Below are positions 10,959-21,748 of a stretch of 64,000 bases of DNA, piece after piece. The notes below the pieces were generated by a model that was not told the DNA's origin, did no database searches, and saw only the letters and a list, made by a program, of their open reading frames with translations. Within the stretch, counting starts at the first letter, position 1, and every line of letters begins with the position of its first letter. Both the position numbers and the translations under genes were made by a program. Origin of the DNA: Magicicada septendecula. Lineage: Eukaryota > Arthropoda > Insecta > Hemiptera > Cicadidae. Location of the stretch: the NCBI GenBank assembly GCA_034769895.1, contig CM068370.1, positions 40,939,844-41,003,843 on the forward strand. The letters run 5' to 3'.

Positions 10959-12192
10959 TATCGGTATGGAGAACCATACATGACTTCCATATTCTAAGAT
11001 TTATATTTAAAATCATTTTCAGCCAAACAGCCAGGCTGCGTCTTACCTGCCTTTTTATTGCTGTATTAAATGAAAAATATTATATTACATTAAAATGAAA
11101 AAATTATAATTTTATTGCCTGGCAACAAAATTATTTTATTTTTAACAATTACCATTGTTTCAAAAAGTTTAAATAAATTTTCAAGTACTTTACTCTTGTT
11201 AAAACGTAAAAGTTTGCAGGTAAACTATCCCTTCCCCTTAACCGATCTTCACCAAAATCGAAAGTCATTGAGACCTCTACAATTCAGGGACGTATGCAAA
11301 ACATTATTTGATTCTGTTTGCATTTGCGGCTGTTATCGTTTGCCATAGAAAATACGCTTGATAAAAAAACGTTGCAGGTAAACTACCCCTTCTCCTTAAC
11401 CGATCTTCACCAAAAACAATAGGTCTTGAGTACTCTACAAATCAGGGCTGTATGCAAAACATTATTTGATTCTGTTTGAATTTGCGGCTGTTATTGTTTG
11501 CCATAGAAAATACCCTTGTTAAAAAAACGTTGCAGGTAAACTACCCCTTTCCCTCAACCGAACTTCACCAAAAACAATAGGTCTTGAGAACTCTACAATT
11601 TAGGGCTGTATGCAAATAATCTTTTGATTCTGTTTGAATTTGCGGCTGTTATCGTTTGCCATAGGAAATACCCTTGTTAAAACATAAAACGTTACAGGTA
11701 AACTACCCCTTTCCCTTAACCGATCTTCACCAAAATCAGCAGATCTTGAGAACTCTACAATTCAGGGCTGTATGCGAAACATTATTTGATTCTGTTTGAA
11801 TTTGCGGCTGTTATCGTTTGCCAAACAAACAAAATTACCCTGGCTAAAAAAAAACCGTTGCAGGTAAACTACCCCTTTCCCTCAACCGATCTTCACCAAA
11901 AACAATAGGTCGCGAGTACTCTGCAAATCAGGGCTGTATGCAAAAAATTATTTGATTCTGTTTGAATTTGCGGCAGTTATCGTTTGCCATAGAAAAAAAT
12001 CTACAGACAGACAGACAGACACACAGACAGACAGACAGACACACAGACACACACACAGACACACACACAGACACTTTTCGGAAAACGACTTTTTTTCATG
12101 TTTTGAGTGTAGTAGAATCAGAATCTGCAATAATCTCGAACACGATTTTTTTTGCCATCACCATACTTCCATTCCTTAAGGAATATGGAAGT
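10959..12192 (+). mobile_element. HINE-like element copy 2, complete, nested in copy 1
   Basis: The copy begins TATCGGTATGGAGAACCATA, which includes a small hairpin TATGG-AGAA-CCATA. It continues through ACTTCCATATTCTAAG, a short 5' block and five ~160-bp units. A (AGAC/AC)n microsatellite follows (~12001-12070), then the 3' tail and the terminal palindrome ACTTCCAT…ATGGAAGT at 12165-12192. It sits inside copy 1 in opposite orientation, so left and right sides together form a foldback of more than 1 kb. Flanks are A-runs. The complete structure makes this a good type copy for the family. Confidence 0.88.
12001..12070. repeat. AGAC/AC microsatellite inside HINE-like copy 2
   Basis: Irregular (CAGA)n and (CACACAGA)n repeats lie between the last core unit and the 3' tail. 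The same position in other copies holds related repeats: 9729-9776 (reverse), 54113-54177 as pure TG, and 62745-62815. The microsatellite is therefore part of the element. Confidence 0.9.
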
Positions 12193-12377
12193 AAAAATAA
12201 AATAATTTTGTTGCCAGGCAATAAAATTATAATTTTTTCATTTTAATGTAATATAATATTTTTCATTTAATACAGGAATAAAAAAGCAGGTAAGACACAG
12301 CCTGGCTGTTTGGCTGAAAATGATTTTAAATATAAATCTTAGAATATGGAAGTCATGTATGGTTCTCCATACCGATA
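12193..12377 (-). mobile_element. HINE-like element copy 1, 5' end part
   Basis: This is the reverse complement of the 5' block of copy 2, ending CCATACCGATA at 12377. Together with 9617-10958 it restores a ~1.5-kb complete element. It corresponds to the sequence at 10959-11142 read backwards, with a few substitutions. Confidence 0.85.
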
Positions 12378-12451
12378 TTTAAAAGTATCAGCAGGTTGAC
12401 TTTCAAACTCTGTAAGGATAGGCATGCTTACAAATCTCGTTCATGTTTCAG

Positions 12452-12591
12452 GTATATTGGAATTTCGTCGTGGTGGCACGAGGCCGTATATTAAATCAGC
12501 CGATGCGGCTGGAGGACCACGGCGTAGTAATACACGTAGCACACAGCCCATGTACGTTCCGCCTGCACAGCGTAAAGATAACAATAAGTAG
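12452..12591 (+). CDS. Candidate 3'-terminal exon of a host gene (A)
   Basis: A pyrimidine-rich acceptor (CTCGTTCATGTTTCAG) ends at 12451. The following frame, entered with two bases (GT) of a split codon, runs 46 codons to TAG at 12589-12591: ILEFRRGGTRPYIKSA… through STQPMYVPPAQRKDNNK. The peptide is basic, rich in Arg/Gly/Pro/Ser and hydrophilic, like a tail of an RNA-binding protein. Base composition is markedly richer in G+C than its surroundings. A possible polyadenylation signal AATAAA lies at 13048 with a GT-rich stretch just after. I cannot name the gene. It is not similar to any of the repeats here. Confidence 0.5.
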
Positions 12592-13070
12592 TAGTACAGG
12601 AAACAACAGTGTGTACATAAGAGAACTCGCTATTTGTTGCTTTATTTTATTTTATTTATTTATGATTTTTTTTAGTATTTGCCTGTTTAACAGTATACGC
12701 ATATCTTCAACTGACCGTATGATATTTAATTTATTGTATTGTTAAAAAAACTATACAAAATAGAGACTGTAACGTGGAGTTAAATATATATTTTTCTGTA
12801 AACTGAAACATCAAATAAGATAAATCTTTTTTTATATAAATAACAATAATAATTATAATAATAACATAATAGAAGTATGTGCTGTATTCATCACAATAAT
12901 ATGTATTTAATTATTAATGTATATGTATATGTTTATTTATATTTAAAAAAAGCATTCAGTGCGTGTATTTTATTTATTCTTTAAAGTTATAATTTCATCT
13001 TTATAAATAGCAGCTCAGCAAACCGGATTGGTCCAGATATCAGATGAAATAAAAATTGCGTATGTGTTTT
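12592..13070 (+). other. Putative 3' UTR of exon A
   Basis: A+T-rich sequence without reading frame following the stop at 12591. AATAAA at 13048-13053 is followed by TGTGTTTTTGTTTGTTT, a good downstream element for cleavage and polyadenylation. Confidence 0.4.
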
Positions 13071-13994
13071 TGTTTGTTTAAGGATTTGATGTATTTTTTG
13101 GCTGTGTTAGTGGTGCAAAACCCGGTGAAGTGTGTGTAAAACTTTAGAAATGTACAGACTTCGTTCATCGTTTTGTGTATTGATTAAGAGGAACAGATGT
13201 TTATAGGTTAGTGTCGTAAACATATTTTAAAAAGAATACAAGTCTTGTAGATGATTCTATAGAATTTTCAGTTAGAGTAGTGGTTTCATTTATGACAGTA
13301 TAAAAAAAATAAAAAAATAATAACCTTACTTACTCCATGGTCTTGTGGCCCTTGTAGAGTCTTGACTTCCCCCAACACGGATAACTGCTGTTCACTACAC
13401 TGAGCTTTCATTTGTGTCATACATTGACTCAAATTGTTTCACACATACTTTAGACTTGTTTAAACTTATACATTCTAAGTGTCAAATGTAAAATCAATCT
13501 GTTTTTGTTACCTAGAGTGATAATTTTGAAAAGTAGTTGCTTTCTTATTGATTGGTTTACATAACAAGTGCACTTTTACAATGTTAGTATGTTAGCTCAA
13601 AGCCTAACTCTTAACCTGGAGGGCCAGGCAATAAAATAGTAGGGAGATGGGTAGGGATACTTGTTCAAACAAGATGGGTCATTGTGAAATGTACCTTGTA
13701 TATCAAACTGAAAATTAGAGAACTCTTAACTTCGTTGGCACACACAAACCTCTAATACATGGACATTTATAATAATGATGATGACGACGATGACGATTAT
13801 GACAACAACGACGTTGATGATGACGACAGTGATGATGATGATGATATGCTGGCTCTTAATATTTGTAATGCTCCTTGTTATTGGCTTAATGTCAATGCTT
13901 GAAGTACATCACATTTCTTAAGGTAAAGGTGCGTATCTCCTATGGTGGAATACTGGTGGAATAATAGTAGTAGTTTCCCTGCTACTACTATCTG
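13071..13994. other. Non-coding, with GAT/GAC microsatellite
   Basis: No gene found. A (GAT/GAC)-rich simple repeat lies at 13771-13847. The rest is unique-looking A+T-rich DNA, consistent with intron or intergenic sequence. Confidence 0.5.
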
Positions 13995-15101
13995 TTAACT
14001 CCTGAACGGTTCATTTAATTGACCACAATTTGACATAAAAATGCTCAGTTTTTTTTAAATATATGTATTACATCTTGTTGTAAAAGTAATACTAAAAAAT
14101 ATAATTATGGTGTATAACAATGGAAAACTCACCTTTTATATGAATTTTCAAATACCAAATTTTCTACATCTAGGGTTCCAGTCAATGTAAAAAAAAAATA
14201 AAAGCTGATTTTTCTCTCTGTAACTCTTTATTAACACTATTTGCAGAAATAGTGTTTTGAAAAACATGCAAAATAAGCTAACACAAATGCAGATGTAAAC
14301 AGAGAAACAGACAGAAACCGGAACAATCCACAAGGTCGTATATAAAGCAAAGAATACAACTCGAAGCAAACTTGTAAACTCAATGGTCTTATAGCAATGA
14401 CACTTAACTCAAAATACAGCACACCATAGCGGCAAAGTGTGGAATCACCACTATTGTCACCGGACAAAAGGCTTGTCGCATGACAAATGGTGCCAGTCAT
14501 ACAACTCTCAGTGTTTTTTGTGACCTAAAAAGTGCCGTGTGGTGAAAACGCTGATGTTGGTTGTTCTGCCCGAGCTGTGCTGAGATGTTCGGCGGCTGCG
14601 CCCTCTCTTCGTGGCATACTGCAGTCCTCTTCTTTTGGCATCGGTTGCGTTGAGTCCGCTGCCGGCCCAGCAAAATCCATCGCTGGCACAGTGCAGGTAG
14701 TACGAAGATGCAAGAATGGTGGTTCTATTCTTCGGCTGTTCCTTCCGGCTGACTCCGCGTCGATGTCATCCGAGAGAGGAGAGGAGATGAAGTGCGCCCT
14801 GACCGGGTTCGCTGATTGGCTCACTCCAAGCATGCCAGGTGTCACACCTCGGCTGCTGATCCCTGATTGGCTCACTGTGTGTTCATCAGGTGTCGCACGC
14901 CACCAGGTGTTCACGATGCTGGTACCAGAGAGCAGATGCTTGCCTCTTTGCCGTCACACTATACATAACCATGTCAGAATATTTTGTCAGAAAACAAAAT
15001 GACTTTGGCAAATCATAGCGACATGTATTATCTCATCAGCAGAACTTTTTTTGAACAATTCAGCTGACGTATTATCTCACCACAAACCATTAAGGAGTTA
15101 A
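13995..15101 (+). mobile_element. TTAA-flanked 1.1-kb element with GC-rich interior
   Basis: TTAA at 13995-13998 is followed by CTCCTGAACGGTTC. TTAA at 15098-15101 is preceded, on the reverse strand, by CTCCTTAATGGTTT. The matching ends with TTAA borders fit a non-autonomous piggyBac-like insertion, though the terminal repeats are short (14 bp, four mismatches). The interior has a TATA box (TATATAAAG near 14338) and a G+C-rich block at 14540-14930. That block contains two inverted CCAAT boxes (GATTGGCTCACT at about 14813 and 14865), each followed by a CAGGTGTC word. A 156-codon open frame on + (14532-15002) overlaps one on − (14914-14525). Neither resembles a known protein. Confidence 0.45.
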
Positions 15102-15214
15102 GTAGTAGTCTTGTTTGCACTGTTGTCATGGCAGCAGTCCAGTGAATTCTACTCATGCATCTGAATTGTTTCATTTCATTTCGTTTACTGTACATTTATT
15201 TTCTTTGATTCCAG

Positions 15215-15255
15215 GTTTCTTCACAGCTGAAAAAATAGAAAATATTGTAGTTTAA
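15215..15255 (+). CDS. Candidate alternative 3'-terminal exon of the same host gene (B)
   Basis: A strong acceptor (ATTTATTTTCTTTGATTCCAG) ends at 15214. The following frame starts with GT of a split codon and reads FFTAEKIENIVV-stop (TAA at 15253). It enters in the same phase as exon A at 12452, as needed if both are alternative last exons. A clear AATAAA lies at 15406-15411, followed by a GT/T-rich stretch. With only twelve codons the evidence is mainly the splice site, phase and polyadenylation signal. Confidence 0.35.
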
Positions 15256-15405
15256 ATGATATTCATTTGTGTTCTTCTTGGATACAACAAAGTATTGTTA
15301 CAAATAGAAACAGCCCAGTTTATATACTGTGCATTGTAGATAATGGATTTGTGCCATTACAGAAATCAGTTCAACTTTTGTGTAGTGAAAGTCTCCCAGT
15401 TATAT

Positions 15406-15411
15406 AATAAA
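15406..15411 (+). terminator. Polyadenylation signal candidate for exon B
   Basis: AATAAA followed within 30 bases by GTTGTTGCATTGTATG, a U/GU-rich downstream region. It lies about 150 bases after the stop of exon B, giving a compact 3' UTR. Confidence 0.45.
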
Positions 15412-16615
15412 GTTGTTGCATTGTATGACTTTGTATTCTTTCTAAAACATGTTTGTTGTTATACGTCTATTAATTTTTGAGAAATTAGGTATAGAGAAAA
15501 AACGATACACAGTCCATAAGTAATATTTATTTTCTTATTTGTCTTAGGTTGTATTTATTGTGTGTGTGCGTGCGTGTGTGTGAACACGAGTGTGTTTGCA
15601 TGTGAATGTTTTGCATGCACGCATACATACATTAGGGGGTATTTAATGATATTGTGCGTTTTGTAACATTGAAGAAATTAACTAATAATAAGTGGGCCAA
15701 CTGTAAAATTATGGATTAATATTTAAAATGATTATTTGAACCTTTAAAATGCAAAAACAAACATCTACGTCTGTCTTAAGAAAAAATAAGTATTTTAATA
15801 CTGATGTAACGTATATTTATTTCCAAACTATATATGAAATTCTTGATTTGTTTTTCAGGAGTTAAATATATTATTTTATGTTTTGTATACAAAAGTATAT
15901 AACGGTATTAGTTTATATAGCATAACAATAAATAAAAAAGTAACTTGTTAAAGACTTACTCTACTTATTTCCTTAACATCATCCTCAAATTGTCATTTAC
16001 ATTTGTAAAATCTGTATATATCCACGTAAAATGTGTACACTGCCAATACTTAATTGTTAGACCATTCTGTATGCTAAGTTGTAAAAGTGAGTGTAGGTGA
16101 AGATACTTCTTCTTCATCTCATCCTCCTCCTTTTCTCCTGCTGCTGCTTCTCCTCCTCCTCCTTGTGGACCTACAGTCCCTCATTGGCTCTGCCCTCTAT
16201 CAATTTCTTCCTCCAACCATCCTCATCCTCCTCTCCCACTTGATAATTCCCAGCTATAAGTATTGTGGTCTCCTATATGTTGTCCATAGCATTTGTGCAA
16301 GAACGTATAAGCTGTTAGTATTCCACTATAAATATTTCATAAATTCCACTATATAGGTGAAGACATGGAAGTGGCGGAAGTGGTTGAAGTTTAGTCAGTA
16401 GGGATGTTGGGTTGGATTCACCAATCACTGTGGTGAAATATTATGTGGTTTTTATATGGTCATTCTCCTTTCTCAAGATGATGGCATAACTCAAGACCAG
16501 TGAGTGGCATAACTGTGTAGTACTCTACATAGCTGTTTTGAGCCAGAATTAAACTATACCTTAGATATACCTGTGAAACTATCTACCTCAGGTATATCAG
16601 CAGCTCGAAGGAGAC
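15412..16615. other. Non-coding with simple repeats
   Basis: GT/GC-rich simple repeat at about 15558-15620 and a polypyrimidine run (CTT/CCT) at 16108-16170. The open frame at 16087-16356 is mostly a translation of that low-complexity run, so I do not call it a gene. Confidence 0.5.
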
Positions 16616-16850
16616 AGGGCGAATAAAAAAAAAAGATTTTTGAAAAATGGAATCCTATTTTCTGACATGTTAAGAACATGGTAATACCACTATCACATCT
16701 ATATTCACCCTTAGTATTTTGTAAATAGCATTGAAATGTATGGACTGCATAAAACCAGCTGACAGCTTAGTGCTGTAATATTGGTGGAGTAAGGGCAAAT
16801 ATACTGCACGGTGCCACACGTCAGCATGGTTTTTTTCTTAGATTCGCCCT
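16616..16850. mobile_element. Small MITE-like inverted-repeat element
   Basis: AGGGCGAATAAAAAAAAAAGA at 16616 is mirrored by TTTTTTTCTTAGATTCGCCC ending near 16850, giving a ~235-bp element with ~20-bp imperfect TIRs. Single copies of the end word TTCGCCCTTTCT recur at 20455 and, modified, 20522. No TSD is evident, so the family is unassigned. Confidence 0.4.
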
Positions 16851-17640
16851 TTCTCAACCGCGCTTATTCATAGTTATACTTGTACTGACATGTCTATGAA
16901 GAGTTTGGTTAGTGTGAGTCGGTATTTTTCTATGTGATTAGTTCGTTCTTTCTTACATTGCATACATTATTTCTTTGTTATTCTAATAGTGCCATTACAT
17001 CAGTGGTGTGAGTTTTTTTTTGTGTGTAAAATGTTGAGTAACAATACTTCAAGGAAAAGGCAGAACCATATAGAAAATTGGATTGTTAATAAATGCAAGA
17101 AACTACGAAATTTGAAATGATAAAATAATTTTCCCTGATTGAAGATTTTTTAATGCTAACATTCATAATTATTTTAAATTTGTACGTATTGTAATAAAAT
17201 AAAATAAAAATTATCTAAATTTATATTTATATATTTATATTCGAAATATTAAAGGTTGTAGTGGTTGAAAATTTGAAAGTTACTAATTTTATAAAGTAAT
17301 TAAAATGTAGCATTTGATGTTATTAAGAGTGTGTTTACAATTGCACAAATTATAAGTGTCTGAAAAGAACTTTTTTAGATAAAAAAATAAGATAATTGCA
17401 TTAATATTATTTGAACAATAACGTTGGTTGAATTTAAAAATAAAGTGTACTAGCTGGTCGCTTGATGATGGTGACCGTCGTGCTGATACTAGCAGCGAAA
17501 CTCCTCCTCCAGGTTGACAGTTGTCTAAGTACGTCAAGTCTAGTAACGTCTGGACAATAGAATTAATAAAATACACTTCCACGTACCGGTTCGTGTTTCT
17601 GGAAGTTCAGAAGTTCAATAAATCAATAAGCTGCCAAGAC
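16851..17640. other. A+T-rich sequence, nothing recognised
   Basis: No convincing reading frame or repeat. A 97-codon frame on − at 17582-17289 has no family resemblance and could be leader sequence of the LTR-like region to the right. Confidence 0.4.
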
Positions 17641-17689
17641 GGTTTACAAAACCAGCTTACTTTATCTACAAGGTTAGGTTACCTTGTTT

Positions 17690-19160
17690 AATAATGGGCG
17701 CCACACAGGTTTATTTCGGGAAAATCCCGTGAAAAACCCATTAATAGAATCAAATAATAATTTAAAAAAATTGAAATCGTGTTTATTGCCCTTATGGCAA
17801 TTCAATTCAACAATATTTAATCGCAACTAAAAGTTGTTTTGATTCTTCTGAATGAATTATTTATCTATTTTTTAGAAATAAATCAAGTCGAGTTATGCTG
17901 CTAATAACTGGGTTTTATTGTACCCTTGATAGTGAATTCAAACAAATATAATTAAAAGAATACATTGATGTACAATTGCAAATAGCAAATATTTTGTTAC
18001 ATACCCTCTATGACTGGCTCAGAGCATAGACAATAATTCTGGTTAAGTCCAGATACTCTTTACTTTAAACATTAATATTATTTATATCTCAGGCGTAAGT
18101 TCTTTGAAACACAAGAAAGAATGCTCATGCCTACACAATAACTAATTATTTTATAATACAATATCGACTAGTAATGCCTTTTAGTTTATTAAATAAAAAT
18201 CGAACCTAGTTTATAGGTTAGGCGCTCGTCACGCTTGCTTAATTATTTACAAAATTATGGTGAGATCACTTATGACTAACATCCAACTTAAATAGGATTG
18301 ACAAATCCATTAAATAAATTTAGACATGGTGTAATACAGAAAATGTTTCAGTGTTATGCGTCAGTACAGATTTGTTTACTAAAACATATAGGTTATTGCA
18401 CTCAGTGTAATGGAATAAATTGTCACACAGTTACCTTTGTGTTTTTAATCTTTCGATTAAAATTCAATTAAACACTTCAATGGTCGGATTGTAATGACCA
18501 TTGTTATTCACTACACACGCACTTGAACAGAGAATATTGGTCCGCTTCTGACTAAAAAGGACCTTATATGATACTATTTAATTATTTCTCCTGTTCGACA
18601 TTTTCCCGCACTAAATAAAATAATACTTCACTTCGATGCACTGGTTCTATGTAGAGTATCTTGTAGTTACTTTTTGTTGTTGCCGAAATAATTCAGTAGA
18701 TGCACTATTACAATGAAGCTATCAGTTAATAAGAATTTTGATGAGACGAGCGTACCTTCCGCTCTGGATGAACGTTAAAAGTGTCTAACGGCAATTAGCC
18801 GCTCTTCTTTATATACCCTCTGTTTTGATCGGGCTTAGGCAATTGTTTTATTTATTAAGCTATTTTCTGATTGGCTTAGCCAGGCGTTACGAAAGTGACG
18901 TATTGTCTTTCCAACTGTCACTAACGGTTTTTAACCGACTTTTCGCCAGAATGATTGACAGCCGTCGTTGTTGTTAGTGTTGATAAACAGATTTCTTATT
19001 TATTATGTACAAATGATGCTAACGCCTGTCACGCACTTATTACAGTTGCGATCGGGGTCGTATCGCTATCAAATTAAAGGATATTTTTTCCTCTTCAATT
19101 TGATATAGTTTGACACTGGTTTATTTACACTTTCACTGACATTTTTTAATTAACAATGTT
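17690..19160 (-). other. Possible LTR or promoter region on the minus strand
   Basis: On the minus strand a perfect TATATAAAG (18815-18807) is followed by about 30 bp of GC-richer sequence and then >1 kb of A+T-rich DNA. The motif TGGCGCCC lies at about 17703-17710, resembling the first bases of tRNA-Lys-type primer sites. This could be a 5' or solo LTR, but I found no matching second copy and no gag or pol next to it. An ordinary promoter is the alternative. Confidence 0.25.
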
Positions 19161-20440
19161 CAGGTATATGGCTTCGCGCTGTCGTCTGCTAACGAAGCCG
19201 GCGATGACTTTCTCTTATCAATACATTGTTTGTGTTCCACATCGCGTTTTTCACTTAAACGTCTATGTTGGAACACTAATATATCCGTCCTTATACTTAT
19301 TTATTGAATATTATGATTAAATCTTAACTTATACATTGCTATTAACTATACTTACTCCCTATGACATTTTGTTTCACATTATTTTGCTCCATGCTATTAA
19401 TTAACAATTGAACTATTAATTGTATAACATATTAATAATGCTTATCGCTATGTTTGGTACAAAGATTGTTCAGTGTATGTGATTTACTCTCATAGTACTT
19501 TCTACTAATCACCTTACTGATGATTGTTTGTTTCAGGCATTGCCGAGGCATACCGTTTGCATCGGATTTATGCCTTAATAATGTTTATTAGTTTACATTT
19601 CGGTACCTTGATGAGGTAGCTTATTTATATAAGGTTCCCTCTTACAAATATTTTTACTTATCATGAGCACATTTGAGACTGTAATACAGCTTCAATCTTA
19701 TATTTTGGCCATAGCTAATCTTAGTCCTTGGCATTAATAGTTACTAGACATAGTTGATTTATTCTCAGCCAAATGCTGATGCTGATATCCCATTATTCGG
19801 ATTCTTATTTAATTGTTTTTATTAACATGTCAAATTCCATTTAAGTTATTCACTGACTTGCTTGACAGCTTAAAGTGAATTTACTTTGTCCATTAGTTTG
19901 TGTCAGTTATAGTATGGGTTGTAGTGTCAAGCAGTGTTTAGGTTTACTGCTTCTTGTGGCACTTCTTCTTCTTTCTTCTTCAATGGTTCCTCTCTTCTTT
20001 GCTACTCTTATCATTATATTATCTACTTACATTACCGTCATGTATTTATTAAATCTAAGGGCATATGTCTAGGTTATGTAACACCTGGTCATGTTACAGT
20101 ATGTTAATTATTAATCATTAATTGTTTCTATTTTTACGTTTCAGTTTTCTTTCATTTAAATAATATTCATTAAAAAAAAATTCAGTATTGCATACTAATC
20201 ATTATTTAATTTTAATAAGGTATACATTAGACTACATTTTTTACACAGTAGTATGTAATTTGCTAAAAATTTTATATTAATACCTAGTGTTAAGTTATCA
20301 ACATTTTGAATTTTCATTCGCGTAATTTATATTTTAGAATAATCATACTTTTTTTTTGTTTTATACTATTTTTTATTTTACTTATCGTTAATTATTTGTA
20401 AATAAGTGTAAAATAATCAGAATCTGTTTTTTAATACTGA
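19161..20440. other. A+T-rich non-coding sequence
   Basis: No recognised gene. A 65-codon hydrophobic frame at 19875-20072 lies in CTT-rich low-complexity sequence and is not supported. Confidence 0.5.
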
Positions 20441-20518
20441 AATACATATTTATTCGCCCTTTCTATCCTGAGAGTATTCACAAACTTTAAACACGATTTC
20501 CCAACACCATGATTTTCA

Positions 20519-20608
20519 TATTCACCCTTTCTACTCCGAGTTCCTGATATGAAGAAGGTACAAACCAATCCTACATCTGATAACATGAGGAGGAGTGAAG
20601 GTGAATGA
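20519..20608. repeat. Imperfect 90-bp inverted repeat
   Basis: ATTCACCCTTTCTACTCC at 20522 pairs with GGAGTGAAGGTGAAT near 20592. The arms are related to the MITE end word at 16842-16850, so this may be a derivative or solo pair of ends of that family. Confidence 0.35.
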
Positions 20609-20959
20609 TATAGACATTAATTTGTTATAATTCAGTTTTAAGTGTACATCCCCTTGTTTTTCATTAGCATTGACATACTAATGGTTTTGATTTTGGCACT
20701 GCAACTTTTCCTTTGTTTATGAATGTGCGGAGTATGCGGATCATGAGTTTCAGTGGCAGTGTTGTGACAGATTGGTTGGCTGAGTTGAAATTGAACACAC
20801 TGTCTAGTTAGATCAAACATGTATAAATTTTGTAAACTGATCCATGTGTGGTGGTTTGATGGCTGGGGATTCATTTTTATTCCATATTTATTCATTTTTA
20901 AATGAATCACTGTTAAAAATCTCCAGTAACAATATTTTTTAATATTTTAGGTGGATGTA

Positions 20960-21748
20960 CGAGGCTTATCCAGAAAGTAAGTACCGTCTGCGCATATATC
21001 CCGCGCATATTGTAGTACGAAGGTCACACATGCGTAGTTACTTCCTTCTACTCGATGATGAAGTAGCCAAGCTATATTGTTTGTTACGGTCTGATTTACG
21101 TTTACTACACATCGGTAATCATGTTTAAAAAAATCGATCGGCCCACCAGTTGTGATATAAGAACAGTTATTAGGTTTTTGAATGCAAGAAATCTTCATCC
21201 TTATGAAATTTGTCATCAGATTTGTGAAGTTTATGGACAGAATGCAATTAGTGAAGGTATGGTGAGAAAGTGGGTTAGGATGTTTAATGATGGAAGAGAA
21301 AATGTTCACGATGAGGAGCGTAGTGGTCGCCCGTTCTTAGTCAACGAAGGATTGCTGCGCATTGTTGACGAGAAGGTTCGTTCCAATAGGCGATTCACAA
21401 TTTCTGAGTTGTCAATGGATTTTTCAAACATTTCTAGATCTTTGTTACACGAAATTGTGACTGAACATTTACACTACAAAAAACTGTGTTCGAGATGGGT
21501 GCCAAAAATGCTAACTGACGGTCACAAAACGAAACGCATGGGAGCACCCTTGGAATTTTTGCAGCGTTATGAAAGAGATGGAAATTGTTTTTTGAAAAGA
21601 ATTGTCACTGGTGATGAAACATGGGTTTCTTACGAGACACCAGAAACTAAACGACAGTCACTGCAATGGCTGCATACTGGTTCCCCGAAAGCCAAGAAAG
21701 CAAAGACAGCTCTTTCTGAAAAAAAAAAAAAATCATGTGCACCGTTTT
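20960..21748 (+). mobile_element. Mariner element, 3'-truncated by a HINE-like insertion
   Basis: A TA dinucleotide at 20958-20959 precedes CGAGGCTTATCCAGAAAGTA, a mariner-type TIR, 160 bp before the transposase start. The coding region stops abruptly at 21748, where the terminal palindrome of a HINE-like copy begins. The right half of the element and its second TIR are not seen in the window. Confidence 0.8.
21121..21748 (+). pseudogene. Mariner transposase, C-terminally truncated
   Basis: The protein starts MFKKIDRPTSCDIRTVIRFL. It has the paired HTH domain (EVYGQNAISEGMVRKWVRMF, then the SGRP linker ~residue 60), the WVPKMLT motif (~residue 137, WVPHxLT in the family) and VTGDETWV (~residue 161), which carries the first catalytic Asp. 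The next catalytic residues lie beyond the break. A 13-A run at 21720-21732 shifts the frame just before MCTVF, the expected continuation. The preserved ~205 of ~345 residues are close to family consensus, so the copy was fairly young when broken. It would have bound its TIRs and cut at TA. Confidence 0.88.

Noticed and set aside
9750-10960. Interpretation of the ~160-bp units as a CRISPR-like array
   Set aside because: Units are contiguous with no spacers, diverged, and the context is a eukaryotic transposon.
11952-12246. Threonine/arginine/histidine-rich frames (75-94 codons) across the microsatellite
   Set aside because: They are translations of the AGAC/AC simple repeat in the HINE-like element and recur at 62690 for that reason.
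9581-12386. Interpretation as one simple giant palindrome or foldback transposon
   Set aside because: The order of parts is 3'-core / 5'-core-3' / 5', which is a forward copy inside a reverse copy, not a symmetric foldback with matched outer ends.
14525-15002. Overlapping open frames of 129 and 156 codons on both strands
   Set aside because: Open frames on both strands follow from G+C-rich composition in stop-poor sequence. No domain or homology is recognised, so I describe it as element interior only.
16087-16356. Leucine-rich 89-codon frame resembling a signal peptide
   Set aside because: The leucine run comes from a CTC/CTT low-complexity tract.
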